Below, piece by piece: positions 24,940 through 33,304 of a stretch of 64,000 nt of DNA. Numbering within the stretch: the first letter of the stretch is position 1; each line of letters opens with the position of its first letter. The notes beneath the pieces were generated by a model. That model saw nothing but the letters and a program-made list of their open reading frames with translations. It made no database searches and had not been told where the DNA came from. The DNA is from Lachnospiraceae bacterium. Lineage in GTDB: Bacteria > Bacillota_A > Clostridia > Lachnospirales > Lachnospiraceae. A program made the position numbers and the translations under genes. The stretch covers positions 62,001 to 126,000 of the forward strand of contig JAFWYN010000018.1 of the NCBI GenBank assembly GCA_017522685.1, in the 5' to 3' direction.

Positions 24940-26211
24940 TTAATTCTTCAAAGGATCTTTATAGAATTCTACGAACTCCTCGTAGCCTTCCTTCATCAGC
25001 TGTTCCTTCTGGAACTTCTTATTCTTATTCATACGGGCAACCAGTACCTGTAAGCCTTCCTTACGGGCTTCCTGAGCCTGTCCGATTACCTTACAAAGTT
25101 CTTCACCGCCTACGCCCTTTTCGATTAAGAATGCTTTCTTCTTGGGCTGTGTGGGCACCTTGAAGCCACTTTCCATCAGCAAAAGTACAATACGTTCGAA
25201 ACCGATGGAGAAACCGCAAGCGGGCACATCATTACCGGTAAACTTGCCTACCATCTTGTCGTAACGTCCGCCACCGCCACAGCTTCCGCCGAATTCCGGA
25301 ATAGCAATCTCAAATATGGTACCTGTATAATAAGACATACCACGCACCAGGGTGGCGTCAAATACCATATCAAACTCAGCATTCTTGGTGGCTTCCACGC
25401 TGTTAATAATCTCTAAAAGACCTTCATGTACATCCTGCGCAAGTACACCCTCCAGGGTATTTGCCAGATATGCCACCTTATCTACTGCCGTTTCTATTTT
25501 ATCCAGCTCAGCAAACAGGTTCAAATACTTCTCCACTGACGCCTCTGCAAAACCATTTGCAATAAGCTCCGCTTTCACGCCATCCAGACCAATCTTGTCC
25601 ATCTTATCCAGGGTAATAAATACACTGTCATAGGACTCTTCCGCAAAACCGCTGTATGCCGCCATGGCCTTCAGAATCTGACGGTCATTGATACGAATCT
25701 GGAAGTTCTTGAAGCCCAGCTTACCAATGGTGGTGGTAGTCGCCAGAATCAGCTCGATTTCAGCCAAATTAGAGGGCTCTCCCAAAATATCAATATCACA
25801 CTGCATAAACTGACGATAACGACCTCTCTGAGGTCTGTCCGCACGCCATACATTACCCATCTGTAATGACTTAAAAGGGGAAGGCAGATTTGCTGCATTA
25901 TTGGAATAATAACGTACCAAAGGCACGGTGAGGTCGTAACGAAGACCGCCATCCACTACCTCTTCCTCGGTAGTAGCTGCTTCCACATTCAGCTTCTCGC
26001 CTCTCTTCAAAATCTTAAAAATCAGCTTTTCATTGTCGCCACCCTGCTTATTGGTCAGGTTGGCTATATTCTCCATGCAAGGAGTCTCAATGGAGGTAAA
26101 TCCAAACTTTGCATAAGTATCCTTAATCACACTTATGACATAATCCCGAATCTGCATTTCCTCCGGCAAAATATCCTTCATACCGGTAACCGGCTTCTTA
26201 CTCAGTGCCAT
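24940..26211 (-). CDS. hisS: Histidyl-tRNA synthetase
   Basis: This class II synthetase has about 423 residues. It starts MALSKKPVTGMKDILPEEM and carries FTSIETPCMENIANL, LRYDLTVPLVRYYSNN, QMGNVWRADRPQRGRYRQFMQCDIDI, the histidine motif LVRGMSYYTGTIFEI, GGGGRYDKMVGKF and motif 3 GFSIGFERIVLLL. A C-terminal anticodon-binding domain (about 325-423) follows. ATG 26211 follows AGGAG by about 9 bases; the longer frame from 26253 has no such signal. I looked for a T-box leader and see none in the short upstream region. Confidence 0.95.
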   Translation of the reverse strand: MALSKKPVTGMKDILPEEMQIRDYVISVIKDTYAKFGFTSIETPCMENIANLTNKQGGDNEKLIFKILKRGEKLNVEAATTEEEVVDGGLRYDLTVPLVRYYSNNAANLPSPFKSLQMGNVWRADRPQRGRYRQFMQCDIDILGEPSNLAEIELILATTTTIGKLGFKNFQIRINDRQILKAMAAYSGFAEESYDSVFITLDKMDKIGLDGVKAELIANGFAEASVEKYLNLFAELDKIETAVDKVAYLANTLEGVLAQDVHEGLLEIINSVEATKNAEFDMVFDATLVRGMSYYTGTIFEIAIPEFGGSCGGGGRYDKMVGKFTGNDVPACGFSIGFERIVLLLMESGFKVPTQPKKKAFLIEKGVGGEELCKVIGQAQEARKEGLQVLVARMNKNKKFQKEQLMKEGYEEFVEFYKDPLKN

Positions 26212-26337
26212 AACTTTCTCTCCTGTTTCTTGTAAAAATAATATTTTACACACTTTTCCTTATACTACACTATCTAATCTATCTTATGATTTTTAGTGGA
26301 TTATGTCAAGAGAAGATATGCGAGAAATAGCACCTTT

Positions 26338-28074
26338 TTACACCCTTAAACGGCTAACCGCCATCAACAAATCCAATGGTCTCACATTCTCCAGCCACAG
26401 CTCATACTTATGGGAAAAGGACAATATGGTAGACCCCGTATTCTCAAACAAGCTCTCCACCTGCTGCCGACACCTCTCATACAAATCCTTATCGGTATCC
26501 TTCTCTCCCAACAGTCCCTCAATCATATAGGTAAGACTGTTAATCTGGTCATCGGAAATCACCGAAGTCAGCTTACTGATATCTGCCACATATTCATCCA
26601 GCTTGATATATCTGGCATTCTCAATCTGCACACATTCGCAGTAGAAAAACTCCTTTTGATTCATCTGTGTATGTAGCTTCTTTTCAGCAGTCCAATGCTT
26701 GCTCTTTTCCACGGGTATTGCCACTGAAGTCTCCGGCTCCTCCTGTAGGATTTTCTTCACCAAATCCGTCTTATCCTTTGCCTCATAATCCTCCATCAAA
26801 AGCACGGTATCCGCATATTTCAAATATTCACCGGAACCGCCGATGACAAGTACTGTGGAAATCCCCATGTCACTCAGCTCCCGCACCCTGTCCGTAAAGG
26901 GAATGATAGGCTCCTTTTCCACTAACCGGCGCATCTTCTCATCCCTTATCATAAAGTTGGTAGCACTGGTGTCCTCGTCAATCATCAGAAGCTTACATCC
27001 CCCGTAAACTGCCTCAATGATGCCGGTAGCCTGGGATACGCTACCGCTGGCTCTGGCAGTGGAGAAGCACTCTACCTTTGCACTTCCCGGCATATGACTG
27101 AAGAAGGGTGCAATATTGGTATCCTTTACAAAACGTCCGTCCTCCGCATATATCTTGCAAGCAGATGTGTCCGTAATCACATACTCCCTGCCGTCACCCT
27201 TTACATGGGGATAGATGCCTGCCTCCAAGGCATCCAACAGGGTACTCTTTCCGGAATATCCACCACCGGTAATCACCGTGACACCTTTTTTAAGTCCCAT
27301 ACCGCTGATGGAACTTCCATCCTTCAACGGAATCTGTATCTCCATTTCCTTGGGACTTTCGAAGGGGATGGCCCCTACCATAGGCTGTTCCGTCTCTCCC
27401 TGTCTGGGCAGGATACTGCCATTTCCCACAAAGGCGATATATCCCTTCTCCTTAAGGAATTCCCGAATCTCCTGCTGCCTGCCGTACAGTTCTATATGTT
27501 TTCTTAATTCCTCTTTATCCAGAGTCTCCAATGTGTCACAAACAAGCTCAAGCATATCCTTTACCGTCCGGACGAAGCTTTTCGCATTCAGATAAATCTC
27601 ATTAATCAGCGGCACCTTGAAATGAATTCGCAGGCGAAATCTTTCCCTTTCCTGCTGATACCGGCATCCGTTTCTTCTCTGTACCACACTTGTCACAGTC
27701 TGCATAGAAAAGTGGGGTTTCTCACGACTGCTTTTGTGATCGTTCTGATAACTTAGGCAAAGTTCATTCATGGCTTGTGATAGTTTTCGCAAAAGATAAT
27801 CCTCATAGGCAGTCGCCTTAGGTGCGATTTCCTCTCCCAGATACAATGCTTCCTGGTGCACATTCACATACATTACCAGCTTCTCCATGGTGCGGTACCC
27901 GGTGCCCTCAAACTCGAAAGAAATATTCCGATAGCGAAATACTTTTTCATCCTCTACATATTGGTCGTAGCTGTTTAAGGAACTGTTATGCACCTGCCTA
28001 TCCGTAAATAAATGGTGCAAATATTGTTTTCTTTGTGTGTGGCCCGGCCACATAATACTTTTAAATTTGTTCAT
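26338..28074 (-). CDS. ABC-class ATPase (COG3044 type), no membrane domain
   Basis: This 578-residue soluble protein belongs to the predicted ABC-class ATPase family. The N-terminal region (about 1-190) is basic, with RRNGCRYQQERERFRLRIHF. The ATPase core has Walker A ITGGGYSGKSTLLDALE near 255-270, ASGSVSQATGIIEAVYGG in place of a normal signature, Walker B LLMIDEDTSATNFMIRD, a long lid with EPIIPFTDRVRELSDMGI, and STVLVIGGSGEYL. The family is widespread but uncharacterised. It might act on nucleic acid or on protein complexes. ATG 28074 follows AGAGAGGT. It may be linked to the micro-ORF at 28250. Confidence 0.85.
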   Translation of the reverse strand: MNKFKSIMWPGHTQRKQYLHHLFTDRQVHNSSLNSYDQYVEDEKVFRYRNISFEFEGTGYRTMEKLVMYVNVHQEALYLGEEIAPKATAYEDYLLRKLSQAMNELCLSYQNDHKSSREKPHFSMQTVTSVVQRRNGCRYQQERERFRLRIHFKVPLINEIYLNAKSFVRTVKDMLELVCDTLETLDKEELRKHIELYGRQQEIREFLKEKGYIAFVGNGSILPRQGETEQPMVGAIPFESPKEMEIQIPLKDGSSISGMGLKKGVTVITGGGYSGKSTLLDALEAGIYPHVKGDGREYVITDTSACKIYAEDGRFVKDTNIAPFFSHMPGSAKVECFSTARASGSVSQATGIIEAVYGGCKLLMIDEDTSATNFMIRDEKMRRLVEKEPIIPFTDRVRELSDMGISTVLVIGGSGEYLKYADTVLLMEDYEAKDKTDLVKKILQEEPETSVAIPVEKSKHWTAEKKLHTQMNQKEFFYCECVQIENARYIKLDEYVADISKLTSVISDDQINSLTYMIEGLLGEKDTDKDLYERCRQQVESLFENTGSTILSFSHKYELWLENVRPLDLLMAVSRLRV

Positions 28075-28164
28075 TTTATACCTCTCTTACTTCTGCACTT
28101 TCGCTTGCTTCCGGGATGTATTTCACAAAACACTTCCCGAAATATTAATGGTTTACTGCTTGCA

Positions 28165-28212
28165 GCGTATAAAAGAACAACAAAAAAAGAATCCCCTAGG
28201 AACTCTTTAACC
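28165..28212 (-). terminator. Possible terminator after the micro-ORF
   Basis: On the minus strand AAGAGTTCC and GGGATTCTT form an imperfect stem around a short loop, followed by TTTTTTTGTTGTTC. It lies about 40 bases after the 17-codon reading frame and before the ABC-class ATPase gene. Confidence 0.5.
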
Positions 28213-28249
28213 ACGAAAATAACATATGATTTCTAACTTACTGCAGCTA

Positions 28250-28303
28250 TTAGAAAAATAAATGGGTGGTTAATACGACTCTTGATGTAATTGTTCTTGT
28301 CAT
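28250..28303 (-). CDS. 17-codon micro-ORF with own promoter (leader or small peptide)
   Basis: ATG 28303 opens MTRTITSRVVLTTHLFF and stops at TAA 28250. It is preceded by AAGAGGTG six bases away and by a textbook promoter. No homologue is recognised. It could encode a functional small peptide, a leader peptide controlling the ATPase gene 176 bases downstream, or the remnant of a longer gene. Confidence 0.45.
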   Translation of the reverse strand: MTRTITSRVVLTTHLFF

Positions 28304-28348
28304 ATTAATCACCTCTTTTCTCATACCTGCAAATTTATTGTTGTTAGG

Positions 28349-28377
28349 ATAATAACACGATAATTACTACCTGTCAA
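28349..28377 (-). promoter_or_regulatory. Strong promoter of the micro-ORF
   Basis: Minus strand TTGACA (28372-28377), 17-base spacer, TATTAT (28349-28354). It is divergent from the MerR-SDR promoters. Confidence 0.75.
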
Positions 28378-28420
28378 CCTTAGTTTTGTATTTATTCCCC
28401 TTCTCCCTTTCCAAAGTCGC

Positions 28421-28450
28421 TTGCATTCCCCCTCACTACAAGCGTATAAT
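28421..28450 (+). promoter_or_regulatory. Possible upstream promoter of the MerR-SDR gene
   Basis: Plus strand TTGCAT (28421-28426), 18-base spacer, TATAAT (28445-28450). It would make a leader that runs through the dyad promoter next to it. Confidence 0.45.
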
Positions 28451-28478
28451 CCTTAATGAAGAAAATTAATTTTCCCTC

Positions 28479-28509
28479 TTGCACATCACGTAACGTGATG
28501 TTTTATACT
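28479..28509 (+). promoter_or_regulatory. MerR-type promoter with operator dyad in a 19-bp spacer
   Basis: TTGCAC (28479-28484) and TATACT (28504-28509) are separated by 19 bases, the overlong spacer typical of MerR-activated promoters. A perfect dyad (CATCACGT and ACGTGATG around one base, 28484-28500) sits between them. The MerR-SDR gene begins 23 bases downstream of the -10, so autoregulation is likely. Confidence 0.8.
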
Positions 28510-28532
28510 TAAGGCGGAAAGGAGGTCAGACT

Positions 28533-29840
28533 ATGTCACAATACACCGCAGGAGAATTGGCAAAGGCTTGTAACGTTACGGTCAGAACCGTGCAATACTA
28601 TCACGAAAGAGGTCTGTTGCTCCCCAGCACCATCGGCACAGGCGGACGCAGAATCTATACGGACGATGATTTGAAGAGGCTGAAACTCATCTGTCTTCTC
28701 AGAAGCATTGATTTATCCTTAGACGATATCGACAATATTCTAAAGGACCATTCCGTACACTCAGACATTGCCTTCCTGCTAAATGAACATGCTTACCTTT
28801 TAAAGAATGAAATCTTCGAACGCAAGCAAAAGCTGAAGACCATTGATTATCTGATTAACGAACTTACTACGCCTTCCGCTTCGAACACAAACAATTTAAA
28901 CGACATAGCAACCCATATGAACAACAATCCATACAGACCCAAACGAATCTTAATCAACGGCGGTACTGTATTTGTCAGCCGTTACACTGCCACCTACTTT
29001 GTAAAGAAGGGCTATGATGTATATGTTATCAACCGTGGCAACCATCCCCAGGTGGATGGGGTGAAATTTATCAAAAGCGACCGTCATCTCTTAAACGGCA
29101 TCCTGAAAAACATCCATTTTGATGCCGTTCTGGATACCTGCTCCTATAAAGAAATGGACGTTAAGGATTTGTTAAACGAGTTAGAAAGCTATGATGACTA
29201 TATCATGATCAGTTCTTCCGCCGTTTATCCGGAAACCCTGCCCCAGCCCTACAAGGAGACCCAGCCCATCGGCAAAAACAGCATCTGGAAGGACTATGGT
29301 ACGGGAAAAATCGCTGCAGAAAAGTATCTGCTAAAGCACAATCCCAATGCCTATATCCTAAGACCGCCCTATTTGTACGGTCCCATGAATAATGTTTACA
29401 GGGAATCCTTTGTTTTTGACTGTGCCAAGGCCGGCCGAAAATTCTACATACCAAAGGACGGCACCATGCCCCTGCAGTTTTTCCATGTGGAGGACCTCTG
29501 CCTCTTGATGGAGAAAATCATACAAACCCATCCCAAGCAGCATATTTTCAATGTAGGAAACGAAGAAATCATTGATATCAATAAATGGGTGGAGATGTGC
29601 TACTCTATCGCCGGCAGCGATCTGGAAAAAGTATATATCACAGACCATAACAACCAGCGTGACTATTTCAGTTTCTATGACTATGATTATACTTTAGACA
29701 TCACCGAAATGAAGAAGCTACTGCCCGTCCAGAAAAGTGTTTACGAAGGCCTCAAGGAAGCCTACGCCTGGTATCTGGAACATCCTGAGGATGTACTGAA
29801 ACGGGACTATATAGGATTCATTGATGAATATTTGGCTTAG
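28533..29840 (+). CDS. MerR-family DNA-binding domain fused to an SDR/NAD-dependent epimerase domain
   Basis: This is a 435-residue fusion. Residues 1-110 are a MerR module: YTAGELAKACNVTVRTVQYYHERGLL, GGRRIYTDDDLKRLKLICLLRSI and a helical linker. Residues about 130-435 are an extended short-chain dehydrogenase: ILINGGTVFVSRYTATYFVKKGYDVYVINRGNH has the GGT nucleotide loop with its final Gly replaced by Ser. It also has FDAVLDTCSY, ISSSAVY, a YGTGK pair matching YxxxK, AYILRPPYLYGP and a sugar-side HVEDL. The catalytic Ser, Tyr and Lys are retained. It may sense NAD(H), a nucleotide sugar or a related ligand. ATG 28533 follows AAAGGAGG. Confidence 0.88.
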   Translation: MSQYTAGELAKACNVTVRTVQYYHERGLLLPSTIGTGGRRIYTDDDLKRLKLICLLRSIDLSLDDIDNILKDHSVHSDIAFLLNEHAYLLKNEIFERKQKLKTIDYLINELTTPSASNTNNLNDIATHMNNNPYRPKRILINGGTVFVSRYTATYFVKKGYDVYVINRGNHPQVDGVKFIKSDRHLLNGILKNIHFDAVLDTCSYKEMDVKDLLNELESYDDYIMISSSAVYPETLPQPYKETQPIGKNSIWKDYGTGKIAAEKYLLKHNPNAYILRPPYLYGPMNNVYRESFVFDCAKAGRKFYIPKDGTMPLQFFHVEDLCLLMEKIIQTHPKQHIFNVGNEEIIDINKWVEMCYSIAGSDLEKVYITDHNNQRDYFSFYDYDYTLDITEMKKLLPVQKSVYEGLKEAYAWYLEHPEDVLKRDYIGFIDEYLA

Positions 29841-29875
29841 AAAATGACCGCCTCCACAGCGGTCATTTTCTATTT
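29841..29875. terminator. Bidirectional terminator between convergent regulators
   Basis: AAAATGACCGC and GCGGTCATTTT form a strong stem around TCCACA, with T residues on either side. It separates the MerR-SDR gene from the AraC-GNAT gene. Confidence 0.88.
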
Positions 29876-29882
29876 TAACATT

Positions 29883-30668
29883 CTATATAGCCATAGCCAA
29901 ATAGGTCCATCCATCCGAAGTCCATGCCTGGCTAAAACCTAGTGAAACAAAAGCATGAAAGCTTTCACTTCCGCTTCTCTGAGGTGATATCAATGTGGAT
30001 ATCCCCATCTCCTTACACTTTACCATCATTTCTTCCAGTAGCTTCTTCATTAATTCATCACGTCCGTCACCGGTTATCACATAATTGTTATCAAACAAAA
30101 ATCCCATCGGTATCCAAAATGGCTTTATCATAGGTAGTGTCATCACTACAGTCCCGTCAACCTCAGCAACAAGTTCCACTCCTGTTTTGTTTGTTTCTCT
30201 TTCCATAGCAGGAGTGACTTTAACATCCAAAATCTCCTTTGGTGTCATTGCACTATACACATTTTCCCACAAATCACTGACATCCTCTTGTCTAATGGAT
30301 CTTATTATTATCTTTGACTCTTTCATATCCTCAAATCCTTTCCAATACTTTCCGCTATTATGTACAATATAATCTTTGGGACAACATCCTAAAACTGCGC
30401 GAAATGCCTTAGTAAATCCTGCATGTGTTTCAAAACCATATTCCATGGCAGCATTGCATACGGAAAAACCACTTTTCAGCAATTCAGCAGATGCCAAAAT
30501 CCTTTCTTCGCGAACGTATTCCATCACTGTTTTCTTAAATATTTCCTTAAATTTTCGGGCATAATGGAAGGATGAATATCCGCAAAAGTTTGCTATTTCC
30601 TCTAAAGTAAACTCTTCCTGCAAGTGTTTCTCAACAAACTCTTCTGCACATTTCACAAAATCATACAT
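29883..30668 (-). CDS. AraC-family DNA-binding domain fused to a GNAT-like domain
   Basis: This is a 261-residue protein. Residues 1-105 hold two AraC helix-turn-helix units: FTLEEIANFCGYSSFHYARKFKEIF, then VCNAAMEYGFETHAGFTKAFRAVLGCCPKDY. Residues about 120-261 resemble a GNAT acetyltransferase: IIIRSIRQEDVSDLWENVYSAM, GVELVAEVDGTVVMTLPMI, a long helix ELMKKLLEEMMVKCKEMGIS, STLISPQRSG and FHAFVSLGFSQAWTSDGWTYL. The usual acetyl-CoA loop Q/RxxGxG/A is not clear, so this half may only bind ligand. Most AraC regulators have the sensor first; here DNA binding comes first. It runs convergently with the MerR-SDR fusion. Confidence 0.85.
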   Translation of the reverse strand: MYDFVKCAEEFVEKHLQEEFTLEEIANFCGYSSFHYARKFKEIFKKTVMEYVREERILASAELLKSGFSVCNAAMEYGFETHAGFTKAFRAVLGCCPKDYIVHNSGKYWKGFEDMKESKIIIRSIRQEDVSDLWENVYSAMTPKEILDVKVTPAMERETNKTGVELVAEVDGTVVMTLPMIKPFWIPMGFLFDNNYVITGDGRDELMKKLLEEMMVKCKEMGISTLISPQRSGSESFHAFVSLGFSQAWTSDGWTYLAMAI

Positions 30669-30698
30669 AAACTGCTCCTCTTCCTTTTTCTTCCGTAC

Positions 30699-30728
30699 GG
30701 TAATCTCATTATACCAAAATCAATTACC
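30699..30728 (-). promoter_or_regulatory. Dyad around the AraC-GNAT -10 region
   Basis: GGTAAT and ATTACC (30699-30704 and 30723-30728) flank a TATAAT -10 element at 30708-30713 on the minus strand. No good -35 is seen, which fits an activator- or repressor-dependent promoter. Confidence 0.5.
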
Positions 30729-30761
30729 TTGTCTTATCCTAACTTGCTGTTTTTATATACA

Positions 30762-30795
30762 AAAATGGGCAACCATTTTCATAGTTACCCATTTT
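30762..30795 (-). terminator. Terminator of hemZ
   Basis: AAAATGGG and CCCATTTT form the base of a stem with inner AAC/GTT pairing. On the minus strand it is followed by TTGTATATA. The palindrome could also act on the other strand. Confidence 0.75.
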
Positions 30796-30812
30796 AAATA
30801 CGAATAGATTGT

Positions 30813-32273
30813 TTACACTTTTTCCAACGCAAACAGTTTCTCTTTCCTATCCAGCATCTCATCAATCTTTTCGATATACAGTGCAACGTCCTTTACATTA
30901 TCACAACGCTCGATTCTACCATCCGGCAGGACCACTTTACTGATGCTTCCGGCACCCAATGCCACGATGGTCTGTTTCTCTTCCATGATTAGAATATTAT
31001 AAAGTCCATACTTTCCGGGCTTTGCATAGCCTACATTTTCAAAGTTGCCGGACATATTTTTCTGGCGATACAAATAATAAGGATCCATACCCAGCTTCTT
31101 AGCACCTGCTGCCGCTATTTTCATAGTCTCGTCCGTATTACGCAGAGTCTTCACACCATTTTCCACAATCCACTGGCTCAGCTTGGAAGCTCTCTTAATG
31201 GCCAAAGAATGCACTGTCAGGCTATCCGGTGCCAGTTCCACCACTCTATCGATGGTATTTTGTACATCCTCTTCCAGCTCTCCCGGCAGTCCCAGAATCA
31301 AATCCATATTGATATTTTCAAAGCCGATTTCCCTTGCCAGTCGATATGCTTCCACTACCTGCTCTACAGTATGTCTTCTGCCGATAATCTGCAGGGTCTC
31401 CTGTTTCATGGTCTGGGGATTGATGGAGATTCGGTCCACCTGATGCTTCTTTAATACCTCTAATTTTTCCCTGGTGATACTATCCGCACGACCTGCCTCT
31501 ACTGTAAATTCCTTCACCGTGCTGAAATCAAACTTTTCCTTCAAAGCTGTAATCAGTCTGTCCAACTGCTCTGCCTCCAAAGTGGTAGGCGTACCACCAC
31601 CGATATACACGGAATCCAAAATTTTGTGGGCGTACTTTTTAGACACATAGTCCATTTCCTTAATCACACAGTCCACATAATCCTCCACCAGCTTACGATA
31701 TCCTGCAATAGGATAACTGGTAAAAGAACAGTACAAACAGGTAGTCGGACAAAAAGGAATGCCGATATACAGGCTGTAACCGCCTTCATAATGAATGTCT
31801 GAAAGCAGTTCTCTTTCCCGCTTAGCAATATCAATACTCAAATCTATCTTTTCTTCGCTGACATAATGTGCCTCTTTTAAGAATGTGCTGATTTCCGCAT
31901 CTGTCTTACCTTCCTCTAACATACCGTAAGCAATCTTGGTAGGGCGGATACCGGTCAGATTCCCCCAAGGAAGCTCCTTAGCGGTTTCTTTGCACAGTAC
32001 TCTGTACAAAAACTTCTTAAAACCATCCTTAAAGCGTTCCGTACCTTCCGCATATTTCCAATCATGAAGATTTCCGGAACAAGCAACACTTGCACCATCC
32101 TCCTCCAAAACGATTTCCAAAAGGGCACTTCCGGTTTCCTCTAAAACCGCTTCCGCCGTCTCTTCCTTGGTCTCCGGAGTAATCACCTTCACGGTTTCCT
32201 CCGGATAGAATGCCTTCACCAGAGAATGTACATCATATTCATAATTTGCCAAATTCAATTTAACTGCCAGCAT
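30813..32273 (-). CDS. hemZ: Oxygen-independent coproporphyrinogen III oxidase-like radical SAM protein HemZ
   Basis: This radical SAM enzyme has about 486 residues. An N-terminal extension (about 1-155) carries LPWGNLTGIRPTKIAYGMLEEG, typical of HemZ. The [4Fe-4S] motif CPTTCLYCSF follows GIPF near residue 173. VYIGGGTPTTLEAEQL, FTVEAGRADSITREKL and RISINPQTM also match the HemN/HemZ group. HemZ members oxidise coproporphyrinogen III to protoporphyrinogen; some relatives have other roles. ATG 32273 (MLAVKLNLANYEYDV) follows AAAGGA. No other heme genes are in the window. Confidence 0.93.
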   Translation of the reverse strand: MLAVKLNLANYEYDVHSLVKAFYPEETVKVITPETKEETAEAVLEETGSALLEIVLEEDGASVACSGNLHDWKYAEGTERFKDGFKKFLYRVLCKETAKELPWGNLTGIRPTKIAYGMLEEGKTDAEISTFLKEAHYVSEEKIDLSIDIAKRERELLSDIHYEGGYSLYIGIPFCPTTCLYCSFTSYPIAGYRKLVEDYVDCVIKEMDYVSKKYAHKILDSVYIGGGTPTTLEAEQLDRLITALKEKFDFSTVKEFTVEAGRADSITREKLEVLKKHQVDRISINPQTMKQETLQIIGRRHTVEQVVEAYRLAREIGFENINMDLILGLPGELEEDVQNTIDRVVELAPDSLTVHSLAIKRASKLSQWIVENGVKTLRNTDETMKIAAAGAKKLGMDPYYLYRQKNMSGNFENVGYAKPGKYGLYNILIMEEKQTIVALGAGSISKVVLPDGRIERCDNVKDVALYIEKIDEMLDRKEKLFALEKV

Positions 32274-32329
32274 ATGCTTTTCCTTTACTATTACCAAACC
32301 TCTAATACTCTATCATATAACAAATCACA

Positions 32330-33226
32330 TCAATCTCTCGTACCTGATGCATATTCATTCATACAAATATCTATGACCTCTCGAACCGGCTGAATCAAAG
32401 CAGACTCGTACTGACACTTCCACATAGTATCACGACTCATTTGTCCGTCCACTATCCCATCAATAGGATCACCGCTTTCGATAGGATTCTCATTATCAAA
32501 CATGTAGCTCAATACATTATAGGCATGATTGATTACCCAGTTGTGGTTAAAATCATGAAAATGATACTGTACATCCGGCATAAATAATGTATGCATCCCC
32601 ACACTATCAACCATCATATCGTCCGTACCCTGAATATTAAAAAATCTTACATTCACTGCAAAATAGATAAATCTGGACTCTCTTGGAATCCGATGATTTC
32701 GAATCGATTCTGCTGTAAACATTTTTCCGGAGTTTTGAAAATATACCGCTTTACACTGAGGATATATCTCCATGAGTGCTTCCATGAAATCCATATCCAG
32801 TTCAGCACGCTCTTTATAATGTAATGCTGCCGCCATCATATCTGTTGCAACCACCTGATATTTGCAAGTACTCAGAATCTCTTCACTTTCCTCACAATTC
32901 CACATCTGGCTACGCTCCAGAACTCCAATTCTTGAACTGTCAAATGCATTACATCCCATAATCATTAATTGAGGTGGTATTTTGCCTTCCTTAAACTCTG
33001 CCACATACTTCTTCACTGCAAAACCAGCCATCTCTTTAGAATAAGAGAAGTTCTCCACTTCACCCAGATGCTTTGTCATAACCCCATTCATGAATTCCTT
33101 TTCCGGCATTTCACAAGGCTCCTCCATCAGCAATTGCATCATGAATACTGCTCCCGGCCTCACCTGCTCACTCAAATCCTGTTGTAATCCTTCTTTTTTC
33201 TTTTTAAACTTATCTAAAATCCCCAT
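32330..33226 (-). CDS. DUF4261 domain protein
   Basis: This 298-residue protein matches the DUF4261 family, with LMEEPCEMPEKEFMNGVM near 33, FSYSKEMAGFAVKKY, a VATDMMAAALHYKERAELDMDF segment and a C-terminal FHDFNHNWVINHAYNVLSYMFDNENPI and WKCQYESALIQPVREVIDI. The family function is unknown. Many members sit beside immunity or toxin genes, which I do not see here. There is no signal peptide or membrane segment. A -10 element TATAAT lies about 35 bases upstream of the start, and an array of 64-bp repeats begins 75 bases upstream. Confidence 0.8.
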   Translation of the reverse strand: MGILDKFKKKKEGLQQDLSEQVRPGAVFMMQLLMEEPCEMPEKEFMNGVMTKHLGEVENFSYSKEMAGFAVKKYVAEFKEGKIPPQLMIMGCNAFDSSRIGVLERSQMWNCEESEEILSTCKYQVVATDMMAAALHYKERAELDMDFMEALMEIYPQCKAVYFQNSGKMFTAESIRNHRIPRESRFIYFAVNVRFFNIQGTDDMMVDSVGMHTLFMPDVQYHFHDFNHNWVINHAYNVLSYMFDNENPIESGDPIDGIVDGQMSRDTMWKCQYESALIQPVREVIDICMNEYASGTRD

Positions 33227-33304
33227 ATTTCCCTCCTACTAATAAATCTTAACCATTCACTATTATAACTCTTTTTCTTCTCGCAGTGTGTCCCGTTTGC
33301 TCTA

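Noticed and set aside
26212..26337. T-box leader before hisS
   Set aside because: The region is short and lacks the T-box core and an antiterminator.
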